This document shows, piece by piece, positions 46,169-56,085 of a stretch of 64,000 bases of DNA (positions within the stretch are counted from its first letter, which is position 1; every line of letters starts with the position of its first letter). A program made the position numbers and the translations under genes. Origin of the DNA: Escherichia coli DSM 30083 = JCM 1649 = ATCC 11775 (GTDB lineage: Bacteria; Pseudomonadota; Gammaproteobacteria; Enterobacterales; Enterobacteriaceae); assembly GCF_003697165.2 (NCBI RefSeq), contig NZ_CP033092.2:2542001-2606000 (forward strand), given 5' to 3'. The notes beneath the pieces were generated by a model. That model ran no database searches. It was not told the origin of the DNA and saw only the letters and a list, made by a program, of their open reading frames with translations.

Positions 46169-46770
46169 ATGAATTATGCATTGATAATCGCTATTATAAT
46201 ATCGTTCCCCTGTGCATTATTATCAGTTTTTCTGGTATTAAAAGACTGGGCGCTAATAGGAGATGCAATGAACCACGCAATGTTTCCTGGCATAGTTCTA
46301 TGCCTGGATTATAGGTATGCCGCTGGGAATTGGTGCATTTATTGTAGGACTGTTTTGTGCAATTGCAACTGGCTATCTGAAAGATAATAGCATCATAAAG
46401 AAAGATACCATTATAGGTATCGTTTTTTCAGGAATTTTTGTCTTGACTATCAACAGGCACAAGTCAGCGGATTACAGATATCATTATTACATTACGGTTT
46501 ACTCTGCATGGTATCGCCTACCATTTTTGCCACATTAAAAGCAGTCGGAATTATTCTGTCTATATACTATTAATAGCTCCAGGGTCTATTGCTGTCCTCA
46601 TCACGCATCGCTTTCATAAGGCATTACTTATCGCCGTAACGATATCAATAACAATATCAGGTGTATGGTTATTATATTTTCTCGACAGAGCCCCAGCGCC
46701 GACAATCGTCCTCTTATTTGCTGTAGCATTTCTTTTCGCGCTTATAATAATCAATTTTCGAAAACAATAA
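46169..46770 (+). pseudogene. Broken SitD-like metal-ABC permease gene
   Basis: Reads MNYALIIAIII, then LSVFLVLKDWALIGDAMNHAMFPGIV, the N-terminal helices of SitD/YfeD-type Mn/Fe permeases. A one-base insertion near 46302 shifts to the frame reading GMPLGIGAFIVGLFCAIATGYL, up to IVFSGIFVL. The middle is shortened and scrambled. The end is again recognisable: ATLKAVGIILSI, IAVLITHRFHKALLIAVTIS, DRAPAPTIVLLF, then TAA at 46768. At least two frameshifts and an internal deletion remove function. No sitA, sitB or sitC remnant is visible beside it. AT-rich, so probably acquired. Confidence 0.78.
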
Positions 46771-47049
46771 TCTCAACAGTAGAATAAAGAGGCAAATCAA
46801 TCATTACATATATAAGATGGTGCTAATATTGCACCGCCTTTAAATTGAACTTTATCCTTTCACCCTTACACAATTTAAGGAATGCAGATGACTATTTTAT
46901 CAGCACCCAGCCTTTTTCCTGGTAATCGAAAACTTGAAAATCATTAACTCTAAGAAATTCTGCCAAATCGTTGAAATTACTTTAAATTAGACTCGAAAAA
47001 ATCAATCCCTGATGGGGCTTTTACTTATCAATTTAATCGTGTAGATATC

Positions 47050-47097
47050 GACCTCCATCTGCCCGCCTCAGATTCGTACCTGGTGGAGGTCTTTTTT
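47050..47097 (+). terminator. Intrinsic terminator in the prophage scar
   Basis: GACCTCCA (47050-47057) and TGGAGGTC (47084-47091) form a stem followed by TTTTTT. No annotated plus-strand gene ends nearby, so some short transcript starting after 46771 is implied. Confidence 0.65.
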
Positions 47098-47158
47098 CGT
47101 TACCTCTTCCCCCCTTTAGTTCAGTATAAAATCATCAAACTAATGCTGTTCACACTAT

Positions 47159-47338
47159 TTACCTCCAGCATTCTATATAAATAATAGAAATAAAAACCCC
47201 AATACATAGTGCATTGGCATGACCAAACATCAATGCCATTATACTCGCCTCTGTTAAATACTCGCTAGTTAATATGATAGGCACGCATGATATAACAATC
47301 CATATGCTAATACATAAATACATCAGTATTTTTCTCAT
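47159..47338 (-). CDS. Hypothetical 59-residue small membrane protein in the prophage scar
   Basis: ATG at 47338 with AGGGACTG upstream, TAA at 47159-47161; begins MRKILMYLCISIWIVISC. Two hydrophobic stretches (about residues 4-23 and 44-55) flank a short polar turn (TSEYLTEASIM), so it looks like a two-helix inner-membrane protein. I do not recognise a family. AT-rich like the rest of the scar, with no obvious partner gene. It may be a phage accessory gene or a chance ORF. Confidence 0.45.
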   Translation of the reverse strand: MRKILMYLCISIWIVISCVPIILTSEYLTEASIMALMFGHANALCIGVFISIIYIECWR

Positions 47339-48046
47339 AGTCAGTCCCTGTGATTAACAATCAAGGCATAGTTAAGCATATTTCACATTCAAACGTAAAC
47401 ATTATTAATAACATTATGTCAATCGAACTGACATCACGATTCAAGCCCTCTTCAGACTGAAGGTTAGAGCAGCGTAGAACATTTCAAAACAATACACTAA
47501 AAAAATACCTGAACAAAAAACTTAATTCTTTTTTATTGTGAACTTTAGTAATTTTGTCATGCAACTCTTTATTACATTTAGGCCTATCTTATTTCATGGC
47601 AACGCAGATACAGGACCATTTCTTGTGCTATGGATAAGTAATAAGCTAGTTACATCTTATTAAGAGAACCATTTTCACATATCAAGATATCATCACCACC
47701 CACAATGAATTAAGTATTTTTCTTATTCTTTAGATTAGATACGTAATGAATCCCTAACTCCATTCGGGTGTCATGGCTCTTTCATTTGAAACACATTCAT
47801 GTCTAATGTAATATTTCCATGCGCAAATATAACCACCAACCATACTCATCATTTATTACAGAGAATTATTTTATTCACCGAAAAGTTTCACAAAATATCC
47901 CCTGATAGAAAACTAAAAAACACTGCATAATATCGCTATTCTGGCACTCGCGAAAAATTATATTCTGCACCTGTTGTAGCGTTCTATTTCTCCGCCTGGC
48001 AACGAATGCACAATGTCCGCCACAGTTTCTGTTCTAATTTCTTCCT
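47339..48046. other. Gene-free AT-rich prophage remnant
   Basis: About 700 bp with stop codons in all frames at short intervals and strong AT bias, lying between the small membrane ORF and the integrase tail. I see no ORF, RNA or repeat worth naming. By position it should be decayed phage DNA, including the lost N-terminal part of the integrase. Confidence 0.5.
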
Positions 48047-48355
48047 GTGTTACCGCATCCTGTACGGGTAGCGCAACACCAGCATGCTAAGCAAGGCTTT
48101 CCCATCAGATTTCACTACGACTATTTGGGAGCGAGATGGAATGCAGCAGTAAAACGTGCTGGTATTCGCCGCCGTAATCCGTACCATACGCGACATACTT
48201 TTGCCTGCTGGCTGTTGACGGCAGGAGCGAACCCGGCATTTATAGCCAGCCAGATGGGGCATGAAACTGCGCAGATGGTGTATGAAATTTACGGTATGTG
48301 GATTGATGACATGAACGACGAACAGGTAGCCATGTTGAATGCGCGGTTATCGTAG
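48047..48355 (+). pseudogene. intR: C-terminal fragment of a Rac-type tyrosine integrase
   Basis: About 100 codons. The catalytic box is clear: NPYHTRHTFACWLLTAG (His-x-x-Arg) and ASQMGHETAQMVYEIYG, containing the His and the nucleophile Tyr, ending NARLS. The N-terminal and core-binding domains and the first catalytic Arg are missing; upstream sequence has no start or homology. The end lies 51 bp before ttcA, the known Rac insertion site, so this is the tail of a Rac-like prophage integrase. Rac identity is inferred from position. Confidence 0.85.
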
Positions 48356-48406
48356 TTGCAAAGTTTGCCCTCAATATGCCCCATTTAGTACCAGAGAACT
48401 GAAATA

Positions 48407-49342
48407 ATGCAAGAAAATCAACAAATTACAAAGAAAGAACAATACAACCTGAACAAATTACAAAAACGTCTGCGTCGTAACGTGGGCGAAGCCATTGCTG
48501 ACTTCAATATGATTGAAGAAGGCGATCGCATCATGGTTTGCCTCTCCGGGGGTAAAGACAGCTATACCATGCTGGAGATTCTGCGCAATTTGCAGCAAAG
48601 CGCGCCAATCAATTTTTCGCTGGTGGCTGTTAACCTCGATCAAAAGCAACCGGGCTTCCCGGAACACGTTCTGCCCGAGTATCTTGAAACGCTGGGCGTT
48701 GAGTACAAGATTGTTGAAGAGAACACTTACGGTATCGTGAAAGAGAAGATTCCGGAGGGCAAAACCACTTGCTCACTGTGTTCTCGTCTTCGTCGCGGTA
48801 TCCTTTATCGCACCGCAACGGAACTGGGGGCGACGAAGATCGCGCTGGGTCACCATCGTGACGATATCCTGCAAACGCTGTTCTTAAATATGTTCTACGG
48901 TGGCAAGATGAAAGGTATGCCTCCGAAACTGATGAGCGATGATGGCAAACATATCGTGATTCGTCCGCTGGCCTACTGCCGCGAGAAAGATATTCAGCGC
49001 TTTGCCGATGCAAAAGCGTTCCCGATTATTCCGTGCAACCTGTGCGGTTCACAGCCTAACCTGCAACGTCAGGTGATTGCTGACATGTTGCGTGACTGGG
49101 ATAAACGTTATCCGGGGCGTATCGAGACGATGTTCAGCGCGATGCAGAATGTGGTGCCGTCACATCTGTGCGATACCAACCTGTTCGATTTTAAAGGCAT
49201 TACTCACGGTTCTGAAGTGGTTAACGGGGGTGATCTGGCGTTTGATCGCGAAGAGATCCCACTACAACCGTCGGGCTGGCAGCCTGAAGAAGATGAAAAT
49301 CAGTTGGATGAGTTACGGCTGAATGTGGTTGAAGTGAAATAA
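48407..49342 (+). CDS. ttcA: TtcA, tRNA C32 2-thiocytidine synthetase
   Basis: 311 residues. PP-loop SGGKDS (residues 47-52) binds ATP. Cys in CSLCSRLRRG (122 and 125) and in IPCNLCGS (about 222) bind a [4Fe-4S] cluster. It thiolates cytidine 32 of several tRNAs. The gene is full length although a prophage integrase abuts it; Rac-type phages integrate at its 5' end, so the first residues (MQENQQITKKEQ) may be supplied by the phage side of the attachment site. Followed by hairpin and REP sequences. Confidence 0.95.
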   Translation: MQENQQITKKEQYNLNKLQKRLRRNVGEAIADFNMIEEGDRIMVCLSGGKDSYTMLEILRNLQQSAPINFSLVAVNLDQKQPGFPEHVLPEYLETLGVEYKIVEENTYGIVKEKIPEGKTTCSLCSRLRRGILYRTATELGATKIALGHHRDDILQTLFLNMFYGGKMKGMPPKLMSDDGKHIVIRPLAYCREKDIQRFADAKAFPIIPCNLCGSQPNLQRQVIADMLRDWDKRYPGRIETMFSAMQNVVPSHLCDTNLFDFKGITHGSEVVNGGDLAFDREEIPLQPSGWQPEEDENQLDELRLNVVEVK

Positions 49343-49352
49343 CCAGGATAGC

Positions 49353-49376
49353 GCCCGATGCGCAAGCGTATCGGGC
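49353..49376. terminator. Hairpin after ttcA
   Basis: GCCCGATGCG and CGTATCGGGC form a stem 11 bp past the ttcA stop, part of a REP-type cluster. T content after it is weak on the plus strand. Confidence 0.5.
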
Positions 49377-49389
49377 TACTCTTATGGAG

Positions 49390-49422
49390 GCCGGATAAGA
49401 CGCGGCCAGCGTCGCATCCGGC
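49390..49422. repeat. REP (repetitive extragenic palindrome)
   Basis: GCCGGATAAGACGCGG and CGTCGCATCCGGC give the classical REP palindrome with GCCGGAT ends, located between convergent ttcA and dbpA, the usual intergenic setting. Confidence 0.85.
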
Positions 49423-49470
49423 AATCCCGAAGAAGATGTTTACTCTTGCACCCTGCGATTCAACATTTCA

Positions 49471-50844
49471 TTATTTTAATAACCGCACCCGGCACGTTTT
49501 TCCTTTAATCTTCCCGCCCTGTAGCTGTTTCCATGCTTTATGAGCAACAGCCTGACGCACCGCGACATAAACATGCGCCGGATGCACGGCGATTTTGCCA
49601 ATATCTGCGCCATCAAGCCCGATGTCTCCTGTCAGCGCACCTAATACATCACCCGGGCGCATTTTGGCTTTTTTCCCGCCATCGATACACAACGTTGCCA
49701 TTTCTGCTTCCAGCGGCACAATGGAACTATTCGCTGGCAGCGTTTGCCAGTTAAGTTTTATCTGCAACATGTCAGAAATGATATTGGCCCGCTGTGCTTC
49801 TTCCGGGGCACAGAAACTGATCGCCAGACCGCTATTTCCTGCACGAGCTGTACGACCGATGCGATGTACATGAACTTCAGGGTCCCACGCCAGCTCAAAG
49901 TTCACCACCAGCTCAAGCGATTTTATATCCAGACCACGCGCAGCAACATCAGTCGCGACCAGTACACGGGCGCTACCGTTAGCAAAACGTACCAGGGTCT
50001 GATCGCGATCGCGTTGCTCCAGATCGCCGTGTAACGACAATGCACTTTGCCCTACTTCATTCAGCACGTCGCAGACAGACTGGCAATCTTTTTTGGTATT
50101 GCAAAACACCACGCAAGAGGATGGCTGATGCAAGCTTAATAACCGTTGCAACAGAGGAATTTTGCCTTTGCTGGATGTCTCATAAAATTGTTGTTCAATA
50201 GGTGGCAGAGCATCTGTTGAGTCAATTTCAATCGCTAAAGGATCGCGTTGCACTCTTCCGCTGATTGCGGCGATGGCCTCCGGCCAGGTTGCCGAAAACA
50301 GAAGCGTCTGCCGAGATGCTGGCGCAAAACGGATGACATCATCAATGGCGTCGCTAAATCCCATATCCAGCATGCGGTCGGCCTCATCCATCACCAGCGT
50401 ATTCAACGCATCCAGTGATACAGTGCCTTTTTGCAGGTGATCCAGCAAACGGCCCGGCGTTGCCACGATAATATGCGGCGCATGTTGCAACGAATCACGC
50501 TGCATACCGAACGGTTGACCACCGCACAACGTCAAAATTTTGGTATTTGGCAGAAAACGCGCCAGCCGACGCAATTCACCTGCCACCTGATCCGCCAGTT
50601 CACGCGTAGGACACAGCACTAAAGCCTGGGTTTGAAATAGCGACGCATCAATTTGCTGTAACAAGCCGAGGCCAAAAGCCGCCGTTTTGCCGCTGCCGGT
50701 TTTCGCCTGCACGCGAACATCTTTTCCGGCAAGGATCGCCGGAAGCGCGGCGTCCTGCACCGGCGTCATGGTTAAATAACCCAACTCATTAAGGTTTGTG
50801 AGTTGGGCGGGAGGCAAAACATTCAGGGTAGAAAAAGCGGTCAC
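49471..50844 (-). CDS. dbpA: DbpA, 23S rRNA-specific DEAD-box RNA helicase
   Basis: 457 residues. Motifs in order: Q motif FSTLNVLPPAQ region, Walker A AKTGSGKT (about 47-54), DEAD as VMDEADRML (about 150), SAT (about 183), and HRIGRTARAG near 326. The C-terminal RNA-recognition domain (about 385-457) binds hairpin 92 of 23S rRNA, where DbpA acts in 50S assembly. Cytosolic, full length. The start lies close to ynaL, which ends 30 bp upstream on the same strand. Confidence 0.95.
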   Translation of the reverse strand: MTAFSTLNVLPPAQLTNLNELGYLTMTPVQDAALPAILAGKDVRVQAKTGSGKTAAFGLGLLQQIDASLFQTQALVLCPTRELADQVAGELRRLARFLPNTKILTLCGGQPFGMQRDSLQHAPHIIVATPGRLLDHLQKGTVSLDALNTLVMDEADRMLDMGFSDAIDDVIRFAPASRQTLLFSATWPEAIAAISGRVQRDPLAIEIDSTDALPPIEQQFYETSSKGKIPLLQRLLSLHQPSSCVVFCNTKKDCQSVCDVLNEVGQSALSLHGDLEQRDRDQTLVRFANGSARVLVATDVAARGLDIKSLELVVNFELAWDPEVHVHRIGRTARAGNSGLAISFCAPEEAQRANIISDMLQIKLNWQTLPANSSIVPLEAEMATLCIDGGKKAKMRPGDVLGALTGDIGLDGADIGKIAVHPAHVYVAVRQAVAHKAWKQLQGGKIKGKTCRVRLLK

Positions 50845-50873
50845 AATCTATTCTCGTGGTCATCGACGCAAAG

Positions 50874-51047
50874 TCAGCAGGCGCGTATCCTCGCAGATCT
50901 ACGCTCACGATGCGACAATTTAATCGGTTCTTCATCGGGTGGTGGGTCAGGCATGGGTTGCGGGCGAGGGATCGGATCGGGTACTGGAACAGGATCGCCA
51001 GGAATCGGTTCAGGGACAGGAATTTGCAAATAAATAAGTGTCGTCAT
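50874..51047 (-). CDS. ynaL: YnaL, small proline-rich protein
   Basis: 57 residues from ATG 51047, preceded by the strong site GGAGGGAAAT, ending TGA at 50874. Starts MTTLIYLQIPVPEPIPG and contains repeated P-[VI]-P-[DE/RQ] units (about residues 10-40), then a basic tail SHRERRSARIRAC. I recall a K-12 small protein called ynaL at this place; the name is tentative. Low-complexity Pro-rich sequence, no signal peptide. It lies upstream of dbpA and may share its transcript. Function unknown. Confidence 0.7.
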   Translation of the reverse strand: MTTLIYLQIPVPEPIPGDPVPVPDPIPRPQPMPDPPPDEEPIKLSHRERRSARIRAC

Positions 51048-51104
51048 ATTTCCCTCCGGTCATTGGGTGGACTCTTAAAGGGTAGACGCTGATAAATAAC
51101 AGGC

Positions 51105-51226
51105 AAAAAAAAGCCGACTCATCAAAGTCGGCGTCGTACGAATCAATTGTGCTATGCAGTAATTCAAAAAAGGAAGTAAGACAATATGGAGCGCAACGCC
51201 CATCGCTTGACGTTGCATTCACCTGC
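51105..51226 (-). ncRNA. fnrS: FnrS, anaerobically induced Hfq-dependent small RNA
   Basis: 122 nt starting GCAGGTGAATGCAACG and ending with the stem AGCCGAC/GTCGGCT and eight T (complement of 51105-51112). FnrS is induced by FNR without oxygen and represses many aerobic enzyme mRNAs such as sodB, maeA and gpmA. The promoter has CAATAT as a -10 and an FNR site at 51262-51275. Between zntB and dbpA, its known locus. Confidence 0.96.
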
Positions 51227-51261
51227 AAGAGAGATATTGCCCTGAATGGGTAGAGAGTTTA

Positions 51262-51275
51262 TTGACTTCGCTCAA
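51262..51275 (-). promoter_or_regulatory. FNR binding site of the fnrS promoter
   Basis: Minus-strand TTGAGCGAAGTCAA fits TTGAT-N4-ATCAA with one mismatch per half. Its centre is about 42 bp upstream of the fnrS 5' end at 51226, the class II activation position. Confidence 0.85.
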
Positions 51276-51321
51276 ACTTTACGGCGTTTTTGTATACAGA
51301 TAGCCGGAAAAATTGCTTTTG

Positions 51322-52305
<984 letters not shown>

Positions 52306-52559
52306 AGTGCCTCCATCATCAACGCATTATTTTGTAGTCTAGCCTTCTGGCCCTGTTACGCAACATCTCATCACCCCATTACCCTGAAATGATTAATAAA
52401 ATTCTGTCTAAATTGAATACAAAAAGCAAAATGCTTTTCCGTATACAAACCGTGTGAAGTGTTAAATAGCGTCTATCATTATCAGAATTATCTGATCATA
52501 TGACGTGGCTTTTTTGCGATCGGATAGCAACAAAAATTGATAAAAATAATGGGATCTCA

Positions 52560-53792
52560 ATGATTACACACAACTTCAATACCCTGGACTTACTCACCAG
52601 TCCTGTCTGGATCGTTTCGCCCTTTGAGGAACAGTTAATTTATGCCAACAGCGCGGCGCGACTGTTGATGCAAGACCTCACGTTTAGTCAGCTACGAACC
52701 GGTCCCTATTCCGTCTCCTCACAAAAAGAACTGCCGAAATACCTCTCCGATCTGCAAAATCAACACGATATTATCGAAATACTCACCGTTCAGCGTAAAG
52801 AAGAGGAAACAGCATTGAGCTGTCGACTTGTTTTGCGAAAGCTGACAGAAGCAGAACCGGTGATTATTTTCGAAGGTATCGAAGCGCCGGCAACGCTGGG
52901 TTTAAAAGCCAGTCGCTCGGCAAATTATCAGCGCAAAAAACAAGGTTTTTATGCGCGCTTTTTTCTGACTAACTCTGCACCAATGTTGTTGATTGACCCC
53001 TCACGAGATGGCCAAATCGTCGATGCTAACCTCGCCGCGCTCAATTTCTATGGTTATAACCATGAAACGATGTGCCAGAAACATACCTGGGAAATTAATA
53101 TGCTCGGGCGTCGCGTCATGCCTATCATGCATGAAATCTCGCATTTACCCGGTGGTCATAAACCTTTGAATTTTGTTCATAAACTGGCGGATGGTTCGAC
53201 TCGTCATGTGCAGACCTATGCCGGGCCGATTGAAATTTATGGTGACAAGCTCATGTTATGTATTGTGCATGATATTACTGAGCAAAAACGGCTGGAGGAG
53301 CAGCTGGAACATGCTGCCCACCATGATGCGATGACAGGATTACTGAATCGGCGACAGTTTTATCACATTACCGAGCCAGGCCAAATGCAGCACCTCGCCA
53401 TCGCTCAGGATTACAGCTTGTTGCTCATCGACACCGATCGTTTTAAACACATTAACGATCTCTATGGGCATTCTAAAGGTGATGAGGTGTTATGCGCCCT
53501 TGCCCGCACTCTCGAAAGTTGCGCTCGCAAAGGCGATTTGGTGTTTCGTTGGGGAGGCGAAGAGTTTGTCTTATTGCTACCAAGAACCCCACTGGATACC
53601 GCGCTTTCGCTGGCTGAAACTATCCGCGTAAGCGTGGCAAAAGTGAGTATTTCGAGCTTACCACGCTTTACTGTCAGCATTGGTGTGGCGCATCACGAAG
53701 GAAATGAAAGCATCGATGAACTGTTTAAACGCGTTGATGATGCTTTGTATCGAGCGAAAAATGATGGACGCAACCGCGTGCTGGCGGCATAA
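52560..53792 (+). CDS. dgcM: DgcM (YdaM), diguanylate cyclase
   Basis: 410 residues from ATG 52560 (MITHNFNTLDLL); the frame runs on to 52500 without a better site. Two PAS-type domains (about 1-110 and 125-240) precede a GGDEF domain with intact active site RWGGEEFVLLLP (about 335-346) and DTDRFKHIND (about 295). It makes c-di-GMP from two GTP and, with PdeR and MlrA, switches on csgD and curli. McaS, an RNA that represses csgD, is encoded 4 kb away. Convergent with smrA. Confidence 0.94.
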   Translation: MITHNFNTLDLLTSPVWIVSPFEEQLIYANSAARLLMQDLTFSQLRTGPYSVSSQKELPKYLSDLQNQHDIIEILTVQRKEEETALSCRLVLRKLTEAEPVIIFEGIEAPATLGLKASRSANYQRKKQGFYARFFLTNSAPMLLIDPSRDGQIVDANLAALNFYGYNHETMCQKHTWEINMLGRRVMPIMHEISHLPGGHKPLNFVHKLADGSTRHVQTYAGPIEIYGDKLMLCIVHDITEQKRLEEQLEHAAHHDAMTGLLNRRQFYHITEPGQMQHLAIAQDYSLLLIDTDRFKHINDLYGHSKGDEVLCALARTLESCARKGDLVFRWGGEEFVLLLPRTPLDTALSLAETIRVSVAKVSISSLPRFTVSIGVAHHEGNESIDELFKRVDDALYRAKNDGRNRVLAA

Positions 53793-53812
53793 GCCACGGA
53801 TGCGTCTCGTGA

Positions 53813-54376
53813 TCAACGACTGCGCTTAGCGTGGCGCTCCCAGTTTTCTTGCTTCGCCTGCGCTGTTTTACGTAGTGCGACGTAACACGCCCCGCTGCCG
53901 CCATGATGCGGTAGCGCGGTGCAATATGCCTGAACATCATCAAATTCGGTCAGCCAGCGCGCCACATAGCTGCGGACAATATTGGCATGCGATTTATCAT
54001 CCCGTCCTTTGCCATGAATAATCAGGACGTTACGCAAACCATCCGCCAGGGCTTGTTGAATGAAACTGAACATCATTTTGCGGCACTCTTCCACCGGCTG
54101 GCGCAAAAGATTCAGGCTCGCCTGTTGCGGATATTTACCACTGCGCAGCTTATCCAGCACCCCATGTTGCAAACCTTCCCGCCGAAACTCCAGCGGCTGA
54201 CTTAGCGGGATGATGTCGAGAAATCCAGTGGTGAGGAAATTATCAAGTTGCAGCGTGTCGATACGCTGCGGCGCACGTTGGTTACGCGTTGGATGCCAGT
54301 GGACATCTGTAGCACGTTTCAGCGGCTGGACATCTTCCATGGCGTCAAGAAACAGCGATTTGTCGTCAAGGTTCAT
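53813..54376 (-). CDS. smrA: SmrA, Smr-domain DNA/RNA endonuclease
   Basis: 187 residues. The C-terminal Smr (small MutS-related) domain has the LLRQPVEECRKMMFSF helix and the signature VLIIHGKGRDDKS (about 118-130), then TALPHHGGSGACYVALRK. The N-terminal 60 residues are basic and likely nucleic-acid binding. SmrA has nicking endonuclease activity in vitro; ribosome-collision mRNA cleavage is known for its relative SmrB. ATG is preceded by AGGAGGTT. Marks the junction with the efflux module. Confidence 0.9.
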   Translation of the reverse strand: MNLDDKSLFLDAMEDVQPLKRATDVHWHPTRNQRAPQRIDTLQLDNFLTTGFLDIIPLSQPLEFRREGLQHGVLDKLRSGKYPQQASLNLLRQPVEECRKMMFSFIQQALADGLRNVLIIHGKGRDDKSHANIVRSYVARWLTEFDDVQAYCTALPHHGGSGACYVALRKTAQAKQENWERHAKRSR

Positions 54377-54570
54377 GTAACCTCCTATGCACCTTCACAC
54401 GTCGTGATTCAGACGGGTTAATTGTTCATACTTACTGCATCGTTCCCTTCACAGATTGAAACAATACTCTACTTCATACCTGTGAGTATCTGCGCAGGCG
54501 GGGCATTTTATACTAGCCTGTTAGCAGTATCGAACAGTTTAGCCCGAGTTTAATTCAGCACAGGCTCCGA

Positions 54571-56085
54571 TCAGGATGATTTATTCATAGCAGGAACCAA
54601 CAAAAATGCGATAAATAACAGACCACTGATTAGCAGAAAGGTATCCGAAAATGCCATAGTTTGCGCCTCCCTCAGCATCAATTGACTCAATAATTTGGTT
54701 GAAGCCAGTATTTCCGATGTCTGGTCACTTCCACTGCGATTAAAAAACAAAGCACTTCTGGAAATGAAGTCATTCATCGTATGGGGAACAGAAACCATTT
54801 TTTCACCCATTCTCGAAAAATGAAAATTAGTTCGATTATTGAGAATAGAGCCACACAGGGCAATACCACTTGCGCCCCCAAGATTACGTGTTAAATTAAA
54901 TACACCAGAGGCTAACTTCAGCCGTTCTTTTGGAATTCCCCCCAGCGTTAATGTTACGATGGGGGCCATCGCAAACTGCTGCGAAATCCCTCTAATTGCC
55001 TGTGGAAACAGTAACTCCTGCCATCCCCATTCGTGGGTTATAGGGGTAAAAAGATACATTGAAAACACAAATCCGCCCAGCCCCGCCATCAACAGCCATT
55101 GCAGATTTATTTTTTTACTTAACCAGAAGTAAAAGGGAACAGAAAATAACTGGAAAATACCTGTTGTGCAAACGGCAAAACCTATCTCTTCGGCATTTAA
55201 TCCGCGAACCTGCCCCAAAAACACAGGTATTAAATATACAGTAGAGAATATTCCAACCCCTCCAGAAAAAGAAAAGAAACATCCCAGTGTGAAATATTTA
55301 TCCTTAAAAGCATGAAGATCCATTATCGGATTGGATATTTTAAGTGTACGCGCAGCAAATAAAATAAAACTCACCAATGCCAGAACTGATGTCAGCAAAA
55401 TAGTATTATCATCCAGCCATCCCCAGCGCGCTCCTTCTTCAAGGGTATATTCCAGACATCCCAGTGTCATGGCCAACAGGATAATACTCGGATAATCAGC
55501 AACTTTCAGTAAAGAGAGATCAGGTTTATCAAAATTAACCAGAAAAGGAATACTCAAAACTAAATATATGCCCGGTAATATATTGATATAAAATAGCCAT
55601 CGCCAGTCGAGGTTATCAGTGATCCAGCCCCCCAGAGTTGGCTCTAGCGTCGGTGACAGTGAGGCCAGCGCACTGACTACCGCAGCAGCCAACCCCAACT
55701 CTTTACCCTGGTAATAAATAAACGCCGTCGTGAAAACTAAAGGGATCATGGATGCGCCAGCAACTCCCTGTAAAGCACGAAAAAAAATCATGATCTGAAT
55801 ATTCCATGCAAGTCCACAAGCGATACTCATTAAAGTAAATATTCCCGCGGATAGAGTAAAAAGCCAACGAGTGGAAAATACCCGTGACAGCCACCCAGAG
55901 AGCGGAATAACAATAATCTCGGCAATTAAATAGCTGGTCTGAAGCCAGGCCATTTCGTCTTTACCTGCGGACAGACCACCACCTATTTCATTTAGGGATG
56001 ACGATACAATTTGAATATCAAGCTGAGCAATAAATAATCCAATACACATACTGGCGAAAGCAATATGTTTACGCATAGACATCAT
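54571..56085 (-). CDS. EmrB/QacA-type 14-helix MFS drug exporter
   Basis: 504 residues. DHA2-family landmarks: LDIQIVSSSLNEIGGGL in helix 1 (about residues 23-40), the antiporter motif C-like RALQGVAGASMIPLVF (about 103-118), and LEPTLGGWITDNLDWRWLFYINILPG (about 151-175). About 14 membrane helices. It should work with the membrane fusion protein encoded just upstream and TolC to expel lipophilic drugs or fatty acids. Its ATG overlaps the upstream TGA by 4 bp. It sits where K-12 has abgRABT, and differs from EmrB and EmrY as I know them. Substrate not predictable. Confidence 0.88.
   Translation of the reverse strand: MMSMRKHIAFASMCIGLFIAQLDIQIVSSSLNEIGGGLSAGKDEMAWLQTSYLIAEIIVIPLSGWLSRVFSTRWLFTLSAGIFTLMSIACGLAWNIQIMIFFRALQGVAGASMIPLVFTTAFIYYQGKELGLAAAVVSALASLSPTLEPTLGGWITDNLDWRWLFYINILPGIYLVLSIPFLVNFDKPDLSLLKVADYPSIILLAMTLGCLEYTLEEGARWGWLDDNTILLTSVLALVSFILFAARTLKISNPIMDLHAFKDKYFTLGCFFSFSGGVGIFSTVYLIPVFLGQVRGLNAEEIGFAVCTTGIFQLFSVPFYFWLSKKINLQWLLMAGLGGFVFSMYLFTPITHEWGWQELLFPQAIRGISQQFAMAPIVTLTLGGIPKERLKLASGVFNLTRNLGGASGIALCGSILNNRTNFHFSRMGEKMVSVPHTMNDFISRSALFFNRSGSDQTSEILASTKLLSQLMLREAQTMAFSDTFLLISGLLFIAFLLVPAMNKSS

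Noticed and set aside
46887..46946. 19-codon ORF (MTILSAPSLFPG...) in the prophage scar
   Set aside because: Too short, and no recognisable relative; kept only as part of the possible short transcript before the 47050 terminator.
46115..48406. Active prophage or genomic island encoding a defence system
   Set aside because: Only decayed remnants and one small ORF are visible; no nuclease, helicase or toxin domain is present.
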